Shown: piece after piece, positions 50,948 to 59,655 of the stretch | How positions within the stretch are numbered: the first letter of the stretch is position 1 | Layout: each line of letters begins with the position of its first letter | From: Saccharothrix carnea | GTDB taxonomy: Bacteria > Actinomycetota > Actinomycetes > Mycobacteriales > Pseudonocardiaceae | Length of the DNA: 64,000 bases | Assembly: GCF_003014735.1 (NCBI RefSeq) | Contig: NZ_PYAX01000010.1 | Location: 1 to 64,000, forward strand | Direction: 5' to 3' | The notes under the pieces: generated by a model | What the model saw: only the letters and a program-made list of their open reading frames with translations | Told to the model about the DNA's origin: nothing | Databases searched by the model: none | Made by a program: the position numbers and the translations under genes

Positions 50948-53869
50948 GTGCTGGGGTCCCTCGTGGTCCGCCGGAACGGCCGCTCGGTCCCCGTCACCGC
51001 CGCCAAGCACCGGATCGTCCTGGCGACCCTGCTGCTGGACGCGAACCGCTCGGTGCCCGCGAGCGACCTGATCCGGCGGGTGTGGGGCGACACGCCGCCG
51101 GACCGCGCCGCGCAGACGCTGCCGGTGTACGTGATGCGGCTGCGGCGAGCGCTCGGCGAACCGCCGCTGATCCACACCACCCCGACCGGCTACCGGATCG
51201 ACCTGCCGCCCGGGGCGCTGGACCTGCACCGGTTCGAGGCGGCGGCCGAGGAGGGCGCGAAGCTGGCCGCCGCCGAGGACTTCACCGCCGCCGCCGAGTC
51301 CTACGAGCGGGCGCTGGCGTGCTGGCACGGTCCGCCGCTGGCCGACGTGCCGTCCGAGTCGCTGCACGAGACGGAGGTGCCGAACCTCGCCGAGCAGCGG
51401 CTGCGGGTGATCTCCGAGCTGACCGACGTGAAGCTGCGGCTGGACCGGTGCGACGAGGTGATCGCGGACCTGCGCCGGCTCACCGCGCAGCACCCGCTGC
51501 GGGAGCGGTTCTGGTCGCAGCTGATGGTGGCGCTGTACCGGGTGGACCGGCAGGCCGACGCGCTGGACGCGTACCGGCAGGCGTCCACGGCGTTGGCGCG
51601 GGAGCTGGGCGTCGACCCGAGCGACTCGCTGCGCGCGGTGCACCACGCGATCCTCACCGGCGACCCGGCGCTGCACCAGCCGGCCGCGAACACGTGGGCG
51701 CCGGTGTCGCAGCTGCCCGCGCCGGTGGGCAACTTCGTGGGCCGCGGCGCGGAGCTGGGCCGGGTGACGGACCTGTTGACGCGGGGATCGGCGACCGTGG
51801 CGGTGTGCGGGCCGCCGGGGGTGGGCAAGACGGCGTTCGCCATCTCGGTGGCGCACGCGGTGCGCGACCGCTACCCCGACGGCCAGCTGTACGTGAACCT
51901 GCGCGGCCACTCCACGTCGCCGCCGCTGCCGACGTCCGCCGTGCTGGCGCGGTTCCTGCGGGCGATGGGCGTGCGGGCCGACCACATCCCGGTGGACACC
52001 GGCGAACTGGTCCGCGGCTACCAGGCCAGGCTGCGCGGCCGGCGGGTGCTGATCACGCTGGACAACGCCGCCTCGGTGGAACAGGTGCTGCCGCTGCTGC
52101 CCGGCGACGCCGGCTGCTCGGTGCTCGTCACCAGCCGCAACGAGCTGCGGCTGCGGGCCGCGACGGTGCGGCTGGACGTGCTGCGCGGCGACGAGGCGTG
52201 GAAGCTGCTGGCCCGGTCGCTGGGGTCGGAGGCGGCCGTGACGCAGTTCGACGCGCTCGGCGAGCTGGCCCGGCTGTGCGGGTACCTGCCGCTGGCGTTG
52301 CGGATCGCGTTGGGGAACCTGGTCGGCTCGTCGCACGTGGACGTCGCGTCGTACGTGGAGGAGCTGCGCGGCGGTGACCGGTTGGCCGTGCTCGCGGTGG
52401 ACAACGACGACACGGCGGCGGTGCGGCGGGCGTTCGACCTGTCGTACGCGGCGTTGACGCCGGAGGCGGCGAGGCTGTTCCGGCTGGCCGGGCTGCTGCC
52501 GGGGCCGGACTTCAGCGTGGCCGGTGCGGCGGCGCTGCTGGACGCGCCGGAGGACGTGGCGCGCGGGCTGCTGGAGGACCTGGCGTCGGCGCACCTCGTG
52601 CAGCGGGTGGGTGCGGACCGGTTCGCGCTGCACGACCTGCTGCACGACTACGCGGCCGACCGCGCGTCGGCGGCGGGCGAGGACCTCGACGCGGCGCGGC
52701 GGCGGCTGTTCGACTGGTACCTGCGCACGTCGGTCGAGGTCGGCGACGTGCTGTACCCGGAGCTGGGCGCGTCCGGGCCGCCGCGGCTGGCCCCGGACGC
52801 GGCCAGGGCGTGGCTGGAGGCGGAACGGCCCAGCGTGCTGGCGGCGACCGAGCACTGCGCCGCGCACGGTCCGCTGCCGCTGGCGTGGCAGCTGATCGAC
52901 GCGGTCGGCGGGTACTTCGGCTCGCACGGGCACCACGTGGAGTTCGTGCACGCCATCGACGCGGCCCTGGGCGCGGCGCGGGCGGCGGGCGACCACGACG
53001 CGGAGACGTTGATGCTGGTGTGGCTCGCGGCCGAGCACCGCAACCTGGGCAACCTGCGTGCGGCGCAGCGGTACCTGCGGACGGCGCGGCCGTCCGGGCG
53101 GACGGTGTGGCTGCACGCGGGGCTGGACGGGGTGGTGCACCTGGAGCTGGGCGAGTTCCCGGCGGCGTTCGCCTCGTTCGAGCGGCTGATGGCGTTGAGC
53201 CGGGAGGAGTGGGCCGGCCCGCACGTGCGGATCGGGGCGTTGGCGGGGCTCGGCGCGTTGCGGATGATGCGGGGTGAGCTGGAACCGGCCCGGTCGCTGC
53301 TGGCCGAGGGGTTGGAGCTGGCGCGTGCGGCAGACGGGGTGAACCTGGAGGCGGCGTGCGCGGCGCTGCTCGGGCGGTGCCTGACGGGTGCCGGTGACCA
53401 CGGTCGGGCCGTGGAGCTGCTGCGGGAGGCGTTGGCGGCGTGGCACCGGACGGGGGCGCGGCACGCTCGGGCGGAGGGGATGGCGCACCTGGCGACGGCG
53501 CTGTGCCTGGGCGGTGAGCACGCGGAGGCGTTGCGGACGGCTCAGCGCTCGTTGGCGCTGGTGCAGGACCTGGGCGGCAGCCCGCGCATCGAGTCGGAGG
53601 TGCACAACGCGCTCGGCCTGGTCCTGCGCCACCTGGGCAAACCGGCCCGCGCCGTGGCCGCCCACCTGCGCGCGCTGGAACTGGCCACGTCGTCGGACTA
53701 CCGCTACGGCGTCGCCCGCTCGCACGTCCACCTGATCCACGCCCTGGCCGCGGACGGCCGCCGCGCCGAAGCCCTCCGCCACGCCCGCGTCGGCCACGAC
53801 CTGGCCACCCGCAGCGGCTTCGGCGAATGCGCAGCCGCCGCCACCACCGCCCTCACCACCCTGACCTGA
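50948..53869 (+). CDS. SARP-NB-ARC-TPR transcriptional regulator (AfsR-like)
   Basis: 973 residues from GTG 50948. N-terminal OmpR-type winged helix (about 1-85; VPASDLIRRVWGDTPPDRAAQT), bacterial transcriptional activation domain (about 90-235; LHRFEAAAEEGAKL, LYRVDRQADALDAYR), NTPase domain with P-loop VCGPPGVGKTA near residue 288 and LVTSRNELRLR, then C-terminal TPR repeats (about 600-973). These proteins activate secondary metabolism or stress genes. A CTG at 50927 with GGAGG 10 bases ahead is in frame and restores a usual 'DEFGVLGSL' N-terminus, so the true start may be CTG. No biosynthetic cluster adjoins. Confidence 0.92.
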   Translation: MLGSLVVRRNGRSVPVTAAKHRIVLATLLLDANRSVPASDLIRRVWGDTPPDRAAQTLPVYVMRLRRALGEPPLIHTTPTGYRIDLPPGALDLHRFEAAAEEGAKLAAAEDFTAAAESYERALACWHGPPLADVPSESLHETEVPNLAEQRLRVISELTDVKLRLDRCDEVIADLRRLTAQHPLRERFWSQLMVALYRVDRQADALDAYRQASTALARELGVDPSDSLRAVHHAILTGDPALHQPAANTWAPVSQLPAPVGNFVGRGAELGRVTDLLTRGSATVAVCGPPGVGKTAFAISVAHAVRDRYPDGQLYVNLRGHSTSPPLPTSAVLARFLRAMGVRADHIPVDTGELVRGYQARLRGRRVLITLDNAASVEQVLPLLPGDAGCSVLVTSRNELRLRAATVRLDVLRGDEAWKLLARSLGSEAAVTQFDALGELARLCGYLPLALRIALGNLVGSSHVDVASYVEELRGGDRLAVLAVDNDDTAAVRRAFDLSYAALTPEAARLFRLAGLLPGPDFSVAGAAALLDAPEDVARGLLEDLASAHLVQRVGADRFALHDLLHDYAADRASAAGEDLDAARRRLFDWYLRTSVEVGDVLYPELGASGPPRLAPDAARAWLEAERPSVLAATEHCAAHGPLPLAWQLIDAVGGYFGSHGHHVEFVHAIDAALGAARAAGDHDAETLMLVWLAAEHRNLGNLRAAQRYLRTARPSGRTVWLHAGLDGVVHLELGEFPAAFASFERLMALSREEWAGPHVRIGALAGLGALRMMRGELEPARSLLAEGLELARAADGVNLEAACAALLGRCLTGAGDHGRAVELLREALAAWHRTGARHARAEGMAHLATALCLGGEHAEALRTAQRSLALVQDLGGSPRIESEVHNALGLVLRHLGKPARAVAAHLRALELATSSDYRYGVARSHVHLIHALAADGRRAEALRHARVGHDLATRSGFGECAAAATTALTTLT

Positions 53870-53870
53870 C

Positions 53871-53922
53871 CCCGCGAGTCGAACCTTCAGGTCACGCGGG
53901 ACCTGAGCGTTCGACTCGCGGG
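53871..53922. repeat. Dispersed intergenic repeat, copy C, acting as terminator
   Basis: Two 23-base arms (53871-53893 and 53900-53922) are complementary with 2 mismatches around a 6-base loop, followed by TTTTGGGGG. The arms carry the CCCGCGAGTCGAAC wording of copy B. It begins 2 bases after the regulator stop and makes a convincing terminator. Confidence 0.8.
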
Positions 53923-54027
53923 TTTTGGGGGCCAATTGAGACCACTCCTCCGGGTCGTTGACCGCGTGGTCGGTGAACGAGAGCATCGGGTTTCGATACT
54001 TCGGCGGCTCATCTGGTGGGGGATGTC

Positions 54028-54336
54028 ATGGAATCCGGTCCGCACGTCGAACTGTCGCGGATCGTGGAGCCGACGCCACGCACTTCCGCCGAATTGGTCT
54101 GCGCGCTGACGGAGTTGGCGCGGCTGGCCAACGAGTGGTCGGACTTGGTGCGCGGGCTGCACGAGCCGACCCGCCGGCTGGTCGGCAGCGCGGCGGCGGC
54201 CTCGGTTTCGCTGGCCGCACGCCGGGCCGAGGAGGCGTTCCTCGAGCTGGAGATGACGCTCGGTGACGCCCAGGCCGCACGCCGGTCATTGCCCTTGGCC
54301 ACCCCGAAGGGTGAGGATAGGCGTCCGGTGGTCTAA
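54028..54336 (+). CDS. Small hypothetical helical protein
   Basis: 102 residues from ATG 54028 (GTG 54016 also in frame; GGGGG ahead). One long helix-loop-helix pattern (SAELVCALTELARLANEWSDLVRG and AAASVSLAARRAEEAFLELEM) with a short basic end. No known domain. It precedes the LytTR-type regulator by 36 bases in the same direction and may be transcribed with it. Confidence 0.55.
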   Translation: MESGPHVELSRIVEPTPRTSAELVCALTELARLANEWSDLVRGLHEPTRRLVGSAAAASVSLAARRAEEAFLELEMTLGDAQAARRSLPLATPKGEDRRPVV

Positions 54337-54372
54337 TCGCCGACGCTGCCGACCACACCGCATTGGAACTCC

Positions 54373-55212
54373 ATGACCTCAGGACTTCCCTGCCCTCTCT
54401 GCGAGGGCCCGGAGCGCCGTGGGGCGCTTGAACGAACACTCAGGGTGCTCGCCGTGGACGACGAGGCACCCGCCCTGGAGGACCTCGTCTACCTGCTGCG
54501 CTCGGACCCGCGCGTCGCCCACGTCGAAGCCGTCACGGACGCGACCAAGGCGCTGCGGACGCTGCACCGCGCGATGGACGCGGGCCAGCCGGTCGACGCC
54601 GTCTTCCTGGACATCCGGATGCCCGGCCTGGACGGGCTGGACCTGGCCCGCGTGCTGTCCCGGTTCGCCCAGCCGCCGCGCATTGTTTTCGTCACCGCGC
54701 ACCAGGAACCCGCGGTCGAGGCATTCGAGCTGAAAGCGCTCGATTACCTGCTCAAGCCGGTCCGGGCGGAACGGTTGGCCGAGTCCGTGCACCGGATCGT
54801 GCACGAAGTGCTCGATTCCAAGACGCCGGAACCGGCCGCCGCCGCGCCGGCCGAGAAAACACCCGATGTGGGTGACGAAGTCATTCCGGTGGAACTGGGC
54901 GGCATCACCCGGTTCATCCGATTGGCGGACATCCGGTACGTCGAGGCGCACGGCGACTACGCCCGGCTGCACACCGCCACCGGGAGCGGCCTGGTCCGCG
55001 CCGCGCTCAACGGCCTGGAGGAGCGGTGGCGCTCGGCCGGGTTCGTGCGCATCCACCGCAGCCACCTCGTCTCGCTCGGCCACATCGACGAGCTGCGGCT
55101 GGAGGACGGCCACCTGAGCGTCAACATCGGCGGCGCGGTGCTGCCGGTCAGCCGGCGGCACGCCCGCCACCTCCGGCAACTGCTGGTGCGCCGCAACCGG
55201 CAGCCGTCGTGA
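54373..55212 (+). CDS. LytTR-family response regulator
   Basis: 279 residues. Receiver domain (about 22-140) with the phosphorylated Asp80 in AVFLDIRMPG, acidic pair Asp29-Asp30, and Lys in DYLLKPV. A linker of about 30 residues leads to a C-terminal LytTR DNA-binding domain (about 172-275; IRYVEAHGDYARLHTATG, GFVRIHRSHLVSL). Partner of the sensor kinase three genes downstream. GTG of the next gene overlaps the stop. The first 20 residues contain a CPLC pair of unknown meaning. Confidence 0.93.
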   Translation: MTSGLPCPLCEGPERRGALERTLRVLAVDDEAPALEDLVYLLRSDPRVAHVEAVTDATKALRTLHRAMDAGQPVDAVFLDIRMPGLDGLDLARVLSRFAQPPRIVFVTAHQEPAVEAFELKALDYLLKPVRAERLAESVHRIVHEVLDSKTPEPAAAAPAEKTPDVGDEVIPVELGGITRFIRLADIRYVEAHGDYARLHTATGSGLVRAALNGLEERWRSAGFVRIHRSHLVSLGHIDELRLEDGHLSVNIGGAVLPVSRRHARHLRQLLVRRNRQPS

Positions 55213-55595
55213 CCTCGCCGCAGCGACCGCCCACCCAGCGGGTCGTGGTGACGAGCCCGCGCACCCGCGCGCCGCGCGCTCCCCGCCCGTACCCCGCGTC
55301 ACGGGAGATCGACGAGCAGAGCGAGCTGGGCGCCGTCTACATGCGGTCGCTGATCCGCACCCAGCGGCGGCTCGGGCTGCTGCTGTGCGCGGTCGTGTGC
55401 GGGAGCGTGGCGGCGCTGCCCCTGGTCTTCACGTTCGCGCCCCAGGTCGGCGCGCAACGGCTGCTGGGCCTGCCGCTGCCGTGGCTGCTGCTGGGCATCC
55501 TGGTGTTCCCGGTGTTCGTGCTCGCGGGCTGGTTCTACGTGCGCCAGGCCGAGCGCAGCGAGCGCGAGTTCGCCGAACTGGTAGAGCGCTCGTGA
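55209..55595 (+). CDS. Two-helix membrane protein (DUF485-like)
   Basis: 128 residues from GTG 55209. A soluble N-terminus (1-50) precedes two hydrophobic segments (about 56-75 LGLLLCAVVCGSVAALPLVF and 86-110 LPLPWLLLGILVFPVFVLAGW) and an acidic end. DUF485-type proteins are regularly encoded next to acetate/cation symporters and are thought to be accessory. It overlaps both neighbours by 4 bases. Confidence 0.82.
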   Translation: MTSPQRPPTQRVVVTSPRTRAPRAPRPYPASREIDEQSELGAVYMRSLIRTQRRLGLLLCAVVCGSVAALPLVFTFAPQVGAQRLLGLPLPWLLLGILVFPVFVLAGWFYVRQAERSEREFAELVERS

Positions 55596-57313
55596 GCAGT
55601 GGGTACGGCATCGTCGCGGTGTTGGTGGTCGCGGTCGGGACCATGTTGGTCGGCACGTACGGGCTGCGGATCTCGCGGACGACGTCGGACTTCTTCGTCG
55701 CCTCGCGCACGGTCTCGCCGTGGTGGAACGCCTCCGCCATCGGCGGCGAGTACCTGTCCGCCGCGTCGTTCGTCGGCATCGCCGGGCTGATCTTCGCGCA
55801 CGGGCCGGACATGCTGTGGTTCCCGGTCGGCTACACGGCGGGCTACCTGGTGCTGCTGGCGCTGGTCGCCGCTCCCCTGCGCCGCAGCGGCGCGTACACG
55901 CTGCCCGACTTCGCCGAGGCGCGGTTCGCGTCACCGGCGGTGCGTGCGGTGGCGAGCGTGTTCGCGCTGGGCATCGGGTGGCTGTACCTGCTGCCGCAGC
56001 TGCAGGGCGCCGGGCTGACCCTGCACACGGTGACGGGTGCGCCCGACTGGGTGGGCGCGCTGGTGGTCGCGGTGGTCGTGACGACGAACGTGATCTCCGG
56101 CGGGATGCGCAGCATCACGTTCGTGCAGGCGTTCCAGTACTGGCTCAAGCTGACCGCGATCGCGGTGCCGGTGGTCTTCCTGATCATGGCCTGGCACGCG
56201 CACGGCGCCCGCGACCTGACCGGGCCGCAGTTCCCCGAGTTCCCGAAGCAGACCACGGTCACGTTCGACACCGACACGACGTTCGACGCCTCCCGCGCCA
56301 CGCCCTTCACCGGCACCGGCCGCGTGGACGGCGAGCGGGTCGACGGCGGCGGGCAGCTGGCCGTGGGCAGGCACGCGGTGGCCGCCGGCACGCGGTTGAC
56401 GTTCCCCGAGGGCGCGGCCGTGCCGCACGTGCGGTCGATCCCGTCGAACACCAACGACGTGTGGGCGCTGCCGATGCGCGGCGGCGAGAGGTTCCCCCTG
56501 TACGCGGTGTACTCGCTGATCATCGCCACGTTCCTGGGCACGATGGGCCTGCCGCACGTGATCGTGCGCTTCTACACCAACCCGAACGGCCGCGCGGCGC
56601 GGCGGACCACGTTGATCGTGCTGGGGCTGCTGGGCGTGTTCTACCTGATGCCGCCGATCTACGGCGCGCTCGGCCGGCTCTACACGCCCGAGCTGCTGAT
56701 GACCGGTGACACGGACGCGGTGGTGCTGGTGCTGCCGAGCCGGATGATCGACGGGTTGGGCGGGCAGTTGCTGGGCGCGTTGGTGGCCGGTGGGGCGTTC
56801 GCCGCCTTCCTGTCCACGTCGTCGGGGCTGATGGTGTCGCTGGCGGGCGTGCTGAGCCGGGACGTGCTGCGGTTGCGGGGCGTGCGCGGGTTCCGGGTGT
56901 CGACGGTGCTGGCCGTGCTGGTGCCCCTGGGCATGACGTGGCTGGTGGGCAAGGTGCCGGTGGCCGACATGGTCGGCTTGGCGTTCGCGGTGGCCGCGTC
57001 GTCGCTGTGCCCGCTGCTGGTGCTGGGCATCTGGAGCACGCGCATCACCACGGTCGGCGCGGTGGCCGGGATGGTCGCGGGCGGCCTGCCGGCGCTGGTC
57101 GCAGGCATGGTCACGATCAGCGCCCGCGGCGGCGGCGCGTGGTACCACGTGTTCCTGGCCCGGCCCGCCGCGTGGACCGTGCCGTTGGGTTTCGTCGTGA
57201 TGTACGTGGTGTCGTTGCTGACGCCGCGCAAGGTGCCTCCGGGGGTGAACCACGTCATGGTGCGCTTGCACGCGCCGGAGAACCTGGGTCTGCGCAGTCA
57301 GGACCGGTTGTGA
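55592..57313 (+). CDS. Sodium:solute symporter family transporter (ActP-like)
   Basis: 573 residues, about 13 membrane segments, SSS family. The N-terminal segment GLRISRTTSDFFVASRTVSPWWNASAIGG (in pieces) and GEYLSAASFVGIAGLIF match the acetate/monocarboxylate group ActP. A large extracytoplasmic insertion (about residues 210-300, Thr/Asp-rich: VTFDTDTTFDASRATPF) is a notable extra. Probably takes up acetate or another monocarboxylate with Na+ or H+. Confidence 0.88.
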   Translation: MSSGYGIVAVLVVAVGTMLVGTYGLRISRTTSDFFVASRTVSPWWNASAIGGEYLSAASFVGIAGLIFAHGPDMLWFPVGYTAGYLVLLALVAAPLRRSGAYTLPDFAEARFASPAVRAVASVFALGIGWLYLLPQLQGAGLTLHTVTGAPDWVGALVVAVVVTTNVISGGMRSITFVQAFQYWLKLTAIAVPVVFLIMAWHAHGARDLTGPQFPEFPKQTTVTFDTDTTFDASRATPFTGTGRVDGERVDGGGQLAVGRHAVAAGTRLTFPEGAAVPHVRSIPSNTNDVWALPMRGGERFPLYAVYSLIIATFLGTMGLPHVIVRFYTNPNGRAARRTTLIVLGLLGVFYLMPPIYGALGRLYTPELLMTGDTDAVVLVLPSRMIDGLGGQLLGALVAGGAFAAFLSTSSGLMVSLAGVLSRDVLRLRGVRGFRVSTVLAVLVPLGMTWLVGKVPVADMVGLAFAVAASSLCPLLVLGIWSTRITTVGAVAGMVAGGLPALVAGMVTISARGGGAWYHVFLARPAAWTVPLGFVVMYVVSLLTPRKVPPGVNHVMVRLHAPENLGLRSQDRL

Positions 57314-58482
57314 CCGCGCTGTGGACGGCGGGCGCGATCCTGCTCGTCGGCCTGGCCGTGGTGATCACGCTGTGGTGGACGTCCCGCACCCGCAACGACT
57401 TCCTGACCCACGAGCAGCGGATCACGTTCGAGACGCTGCACACCGCGTGGTCGGCCGCTCCCCCGCTGCGCGCCGGGCTGGTGCCGGAGGCGGCGAAGAA
57501 GTCGGCCAAGCACCTGCGGACGCTGCTGGGCACGCCCGCGCTCGCGCTGACCGACGAGACCGAGGTCGTGGCGTGGGAGGGCGACGGCGAGCACCACGCG
57601 GCGGAGGCGATGGGCCTGGCCGCGGACGTGTTCGCCACCGGTCGCACGCGGGCGTTCGACATCACCTGCTCCACGCCCGACTGCCCCGTGCACACGGCCG
57701 TCCTCGCGCCGCTGACCGTGGAGGGGCGGGTGGTCGGTGTGCTGGCGGCGTACAGCCGGGAGGCGTCGGCGGGGCTGGTGCGGGCGACCAACGAGGTGGC
57801 CAGGTGGGCGTCGGGCCAGCTGGAACTGGCCGAGCTGGACCGGTCGCGGACCCGGCTGGTGGAGGCGGAGGTGCGGGCGCTGCGGGCGCAGATCTCGCCG
57901 CACTTCATCTACAACTCGTTGTCCGCCATCGCGTCTTATGTGCGCACGGACCCCGAGCGCGCTCGCACGCTGTTGCTGGACTTCGCCGACTTCACCCGCT
58001 ACTCGTTCCGCCGGGCCGGTGACTTCACCACGTTGTCGGAGGAGCTGAAGTCGATCGACCAGTACCTGGCGCTGGAACGGGCCCGGTTCGGCGAACGGCT
58101 CAAGGTGACGTTGCAGATCGCGCCCGAGGTGCTGCCGGTGACCGTGCCGTTCCTGTGCCTGCAGCCGTTGGTGGAGAACGCCGTGCGGCACGGGATGGAG
58201 GGCAAGGTCGGGCCGGGCCACATCTCGATCCTGGCGGCGGACGCGGGCGAGGAAGCGCACATCACCATCGAGGACGACGGCATCGGCATGGACCCGGACG
58301 CGCTGCGCCGCACGTTGGCGGGTCAGGTGGGCGAGACGGCCGGGATAGGGCTCGGGAACATCGACGAGCGCCTGCGGCGGTGCTACGGCGACGACTACGG
58401 CCTGGTCGTGGAGACAGCGCAGGGGCTGGGCACGAAGATCAGCGTTCGGGTGCCGAAGTACCAGGCGGGCGTGCACGCGTAG
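57310..58482 (+). CDS. LytS-type sensor histidine kinase with GAF domain
   Basis: 390 residues from GTG 57310. One N-terminal membrane helix (about 4-23), a GAF-like sensor domain (about 55-170; contains CSTPDC, a Cys pair), then the LytS-type His_kinase domain with phospho-His198 in AQISPHFIYNSLSAIASY and the HATPase with LVENAVRHGME, DDGIGM and GIGLGNIDERL. The start overlaps the symporter stop by 4 bases, so the response regulator, small membrane protein, symporter and kinase form one unit that likely senses the transported carboxylate. Confidence 0.93.
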   Translation: MTALWTAGAILLVGLAVVITLWWTSRTRNDFLTHEQRITFETLHTAWSAAPPLRAGLVPEAAKKSAKHLRTLLGTPALALTDETEVVAWEGDGEHHAAEAMGLAADVFATGRTRAFDITCSTPDCPVHTAVLAPLTVEGRVVGVLAAYSREASAGLVRATNEVARWASGQLELAELDRSRTRLVEAEVRALRAQISPHFIYNSLSAIASYVRTDPERARTLLLDFADFTRYSFRRAGDFTTLSEELKSIDQYLALERARFGERLKVTLQIAPEVLPVTVPFLCLQPLVENAVRHGMEGKVGPGHISILAADAGEEAHITIEDDGIGMDPDALRRTLAGQVGETAGIGLGNIDERLRRCYGDDYGLVVETAQGLGTKISVRVPKYQAGVHA

Positions 58483-58542
58483 CGGCGCCGGAGCGCCGTT
58501 CACGAAGCCGTGCCGACCGCGAGGCCCGCGCCGGTGGACCGG

Positions 58543-58794
58543 TCAGGCCGCGACGACCGCCGGTCCCAGGGCCGCGGCGCCGGCGGCGGTGAGGCGGGCG
58601 GGCGCGTGGTCACCCGGCGCGACCGGGGTCGACGCCTCGATCAGGCCCGCGTGCACCAGCGCACGGGCCGTGGTCGGGTCGCAGAACGGCAGACCGTCCA
58701 CCCGCACGTCCGGCTCGGCGCTGCGGGTCAGGTCGACCCGGTTCGCGGCGGTCGCCTTCAACAGCGCGACCTCGCGTCCGGACAGCTCCTCCAT
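58543..58794 (-). CDS. Small hypothetical protein with winged-helix-like layout
   Basis: 83 residues from ATG 58794, with GGAGG 8 bases ahead. The sequence MEELSGREVALLKATAANRVDL is followed by a segment naming a hydrophobic pocket (LPFCDPTTARALVHAGLIEAS) and a small C-terminal helix (LTAAGAAAL). The pattern is like a compact winged helix; no family named. Alone between the sensor kinase and the transposase-derived gene. Confidence 0.6.
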   Translation of the reverse strand: MEELSGREVALLKATAANRVDLTRSAEPDVRVDGLPFCDPTTARALVHAGLIEASTPVAPGDHAPARLTAAGAAALGPAVVAA

Positions 58795-58884
58795 GACGAA
58801 CACCTCCAGTGGGACGATCGGCCCAGCGGACGTCCCGGTTCACCGTCGGGGACGTCCGCGTTGCCACCGTCGTTCCCCGTTCGT

Positions 58885-59460
58885 TCAGCCCGCGGCGCGC
58901 GCGCCGCGTCGTTCCGCCGCTTCCAGCACCAGCCGCAGCCACTCGGCGTCGCCCATCGCGCCGTCCACCGCGACCCGCCGCAGCCGCGGCCACAGCCCGG
59001 CCTCGGTCCACTCCTGGAACCGGCGGTGCACGGTCGGCACGGTCACGCCGAACGTCGGCGGCAGGTGCCGCCACGCGCAACCGCTGGTCAGGACGAACAC
59101 GATCGCGGTGAAGATGGCCCGGTCGGACACCCGGCCGCGGCCGCCGCCCTGCCTGCGCACCTTCGCGGGCGGGAGCAGCGGCTCGACCACCGCCCACAGC
59201 GACGGCGGCACCAGGCGCACGGCCAGTTGCTCGATCACGTCGGCGTGCGGCGGGCGGGGTGGTGCCTCCGGCGCCCGGCGCACCCACGGCTCCTGCCGCT
59301 GGGCGTCGCCGCGCTGGCGGGCGCGCAGCAACATGGCCAGGGCGGCGTCGTCGGTGCGCCTGGGCGCGACCGCCGGGTGTGCGTGCTGTTGTGCCTGGCG
59401 GGCGATCTCCGCGCCCACCGTCCGACCGAACGGCTGCGCTGGTCGTACGTAGTTGGTCAT
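58885..59460 (-). CDS. Stand-alone DUF4096 (IS5 transposase-derived) DNA-binding protein
   Basis: 191 residues. Residues 1-85 are basic and unlike any known domain; residues 87-191 match the N-terminal DNA-binding domain of IS5-type transposases (SLWAVVEPLLPPAKVRRQGGGRG, RAIFTAIVFVLTSGCAWRHLPPTFG, VHRRFQEWTEAGLWPRL in pieces). The catalytic DDE domain is absent, and no inverted repeats or target duplication are visible. It looks like a domesticated regulator or a decayed element. ATG 59460 has AGGAC ahead. Confidence 0.75.
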   Translation of the reverse strand: MTNYVRPAQPFGRTVGAEIARQAQQHAHPAVAPRRTDDAALAMLLRARQRGDAQRQEPWVRRAPEAPPRPPHADVIEQLAVRLVPPSLWAVVEPLLPPAKVRRQGGGRGRVSDRAIFTAIVFVLTSGCAWRHLPPTFGVTVPTVHRRFQEWTEAGLWPRLRRVAVDGAMGDAEWLRLVLEAAERRGARAAG

Positions 59461-59655
59461 CAGGTCCTCCGCCCAGGACGTCGTGATGCCCATCACGCTA
59501 GGAACACCGGCGCTCCCTGGTAAGGGAACGCGCGACGAACGGGAGTGGTACAGCGTCACGCGGACACCGTCGTTCCGTCGAACGGCCACACAGGAGCGAC
59601 GAGCGGATGAACGGTCACTCCCCGACACGGGCTGCGCACGGATACGCTCGAAGGT
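59461..59655. other. Divergent intergenic region
   Basis: 195 bases between the divergent DUF4096-like and metallophosphoesterase genes. I see no hairpin, operator or small gene here. Promoters for both genes must lie in it, but none could be singled out. Confidence 0.4.

Noticed and set aside
48364..51180. Long minus-strand open frame opposite the helicase gene
   Set aside because: Shadow of the helicase. Only its last part beyond the helicase start (48040-48324) reads like protein and is kept as a weak small gene.
50825..53986. Long minus-strand open frame opposite the SARP regulator
   Set aside because: Arg/His/Gln/Val-rich composition and no motif; the plus strand holds an unmistakable SARP-NB-ARC-TPR protein.
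58885..59460. Intact insertion sequence
   Set aside because: No DDE catalytic domain, no terminal inverted repeats and no target-site duplication are visible around the gene.
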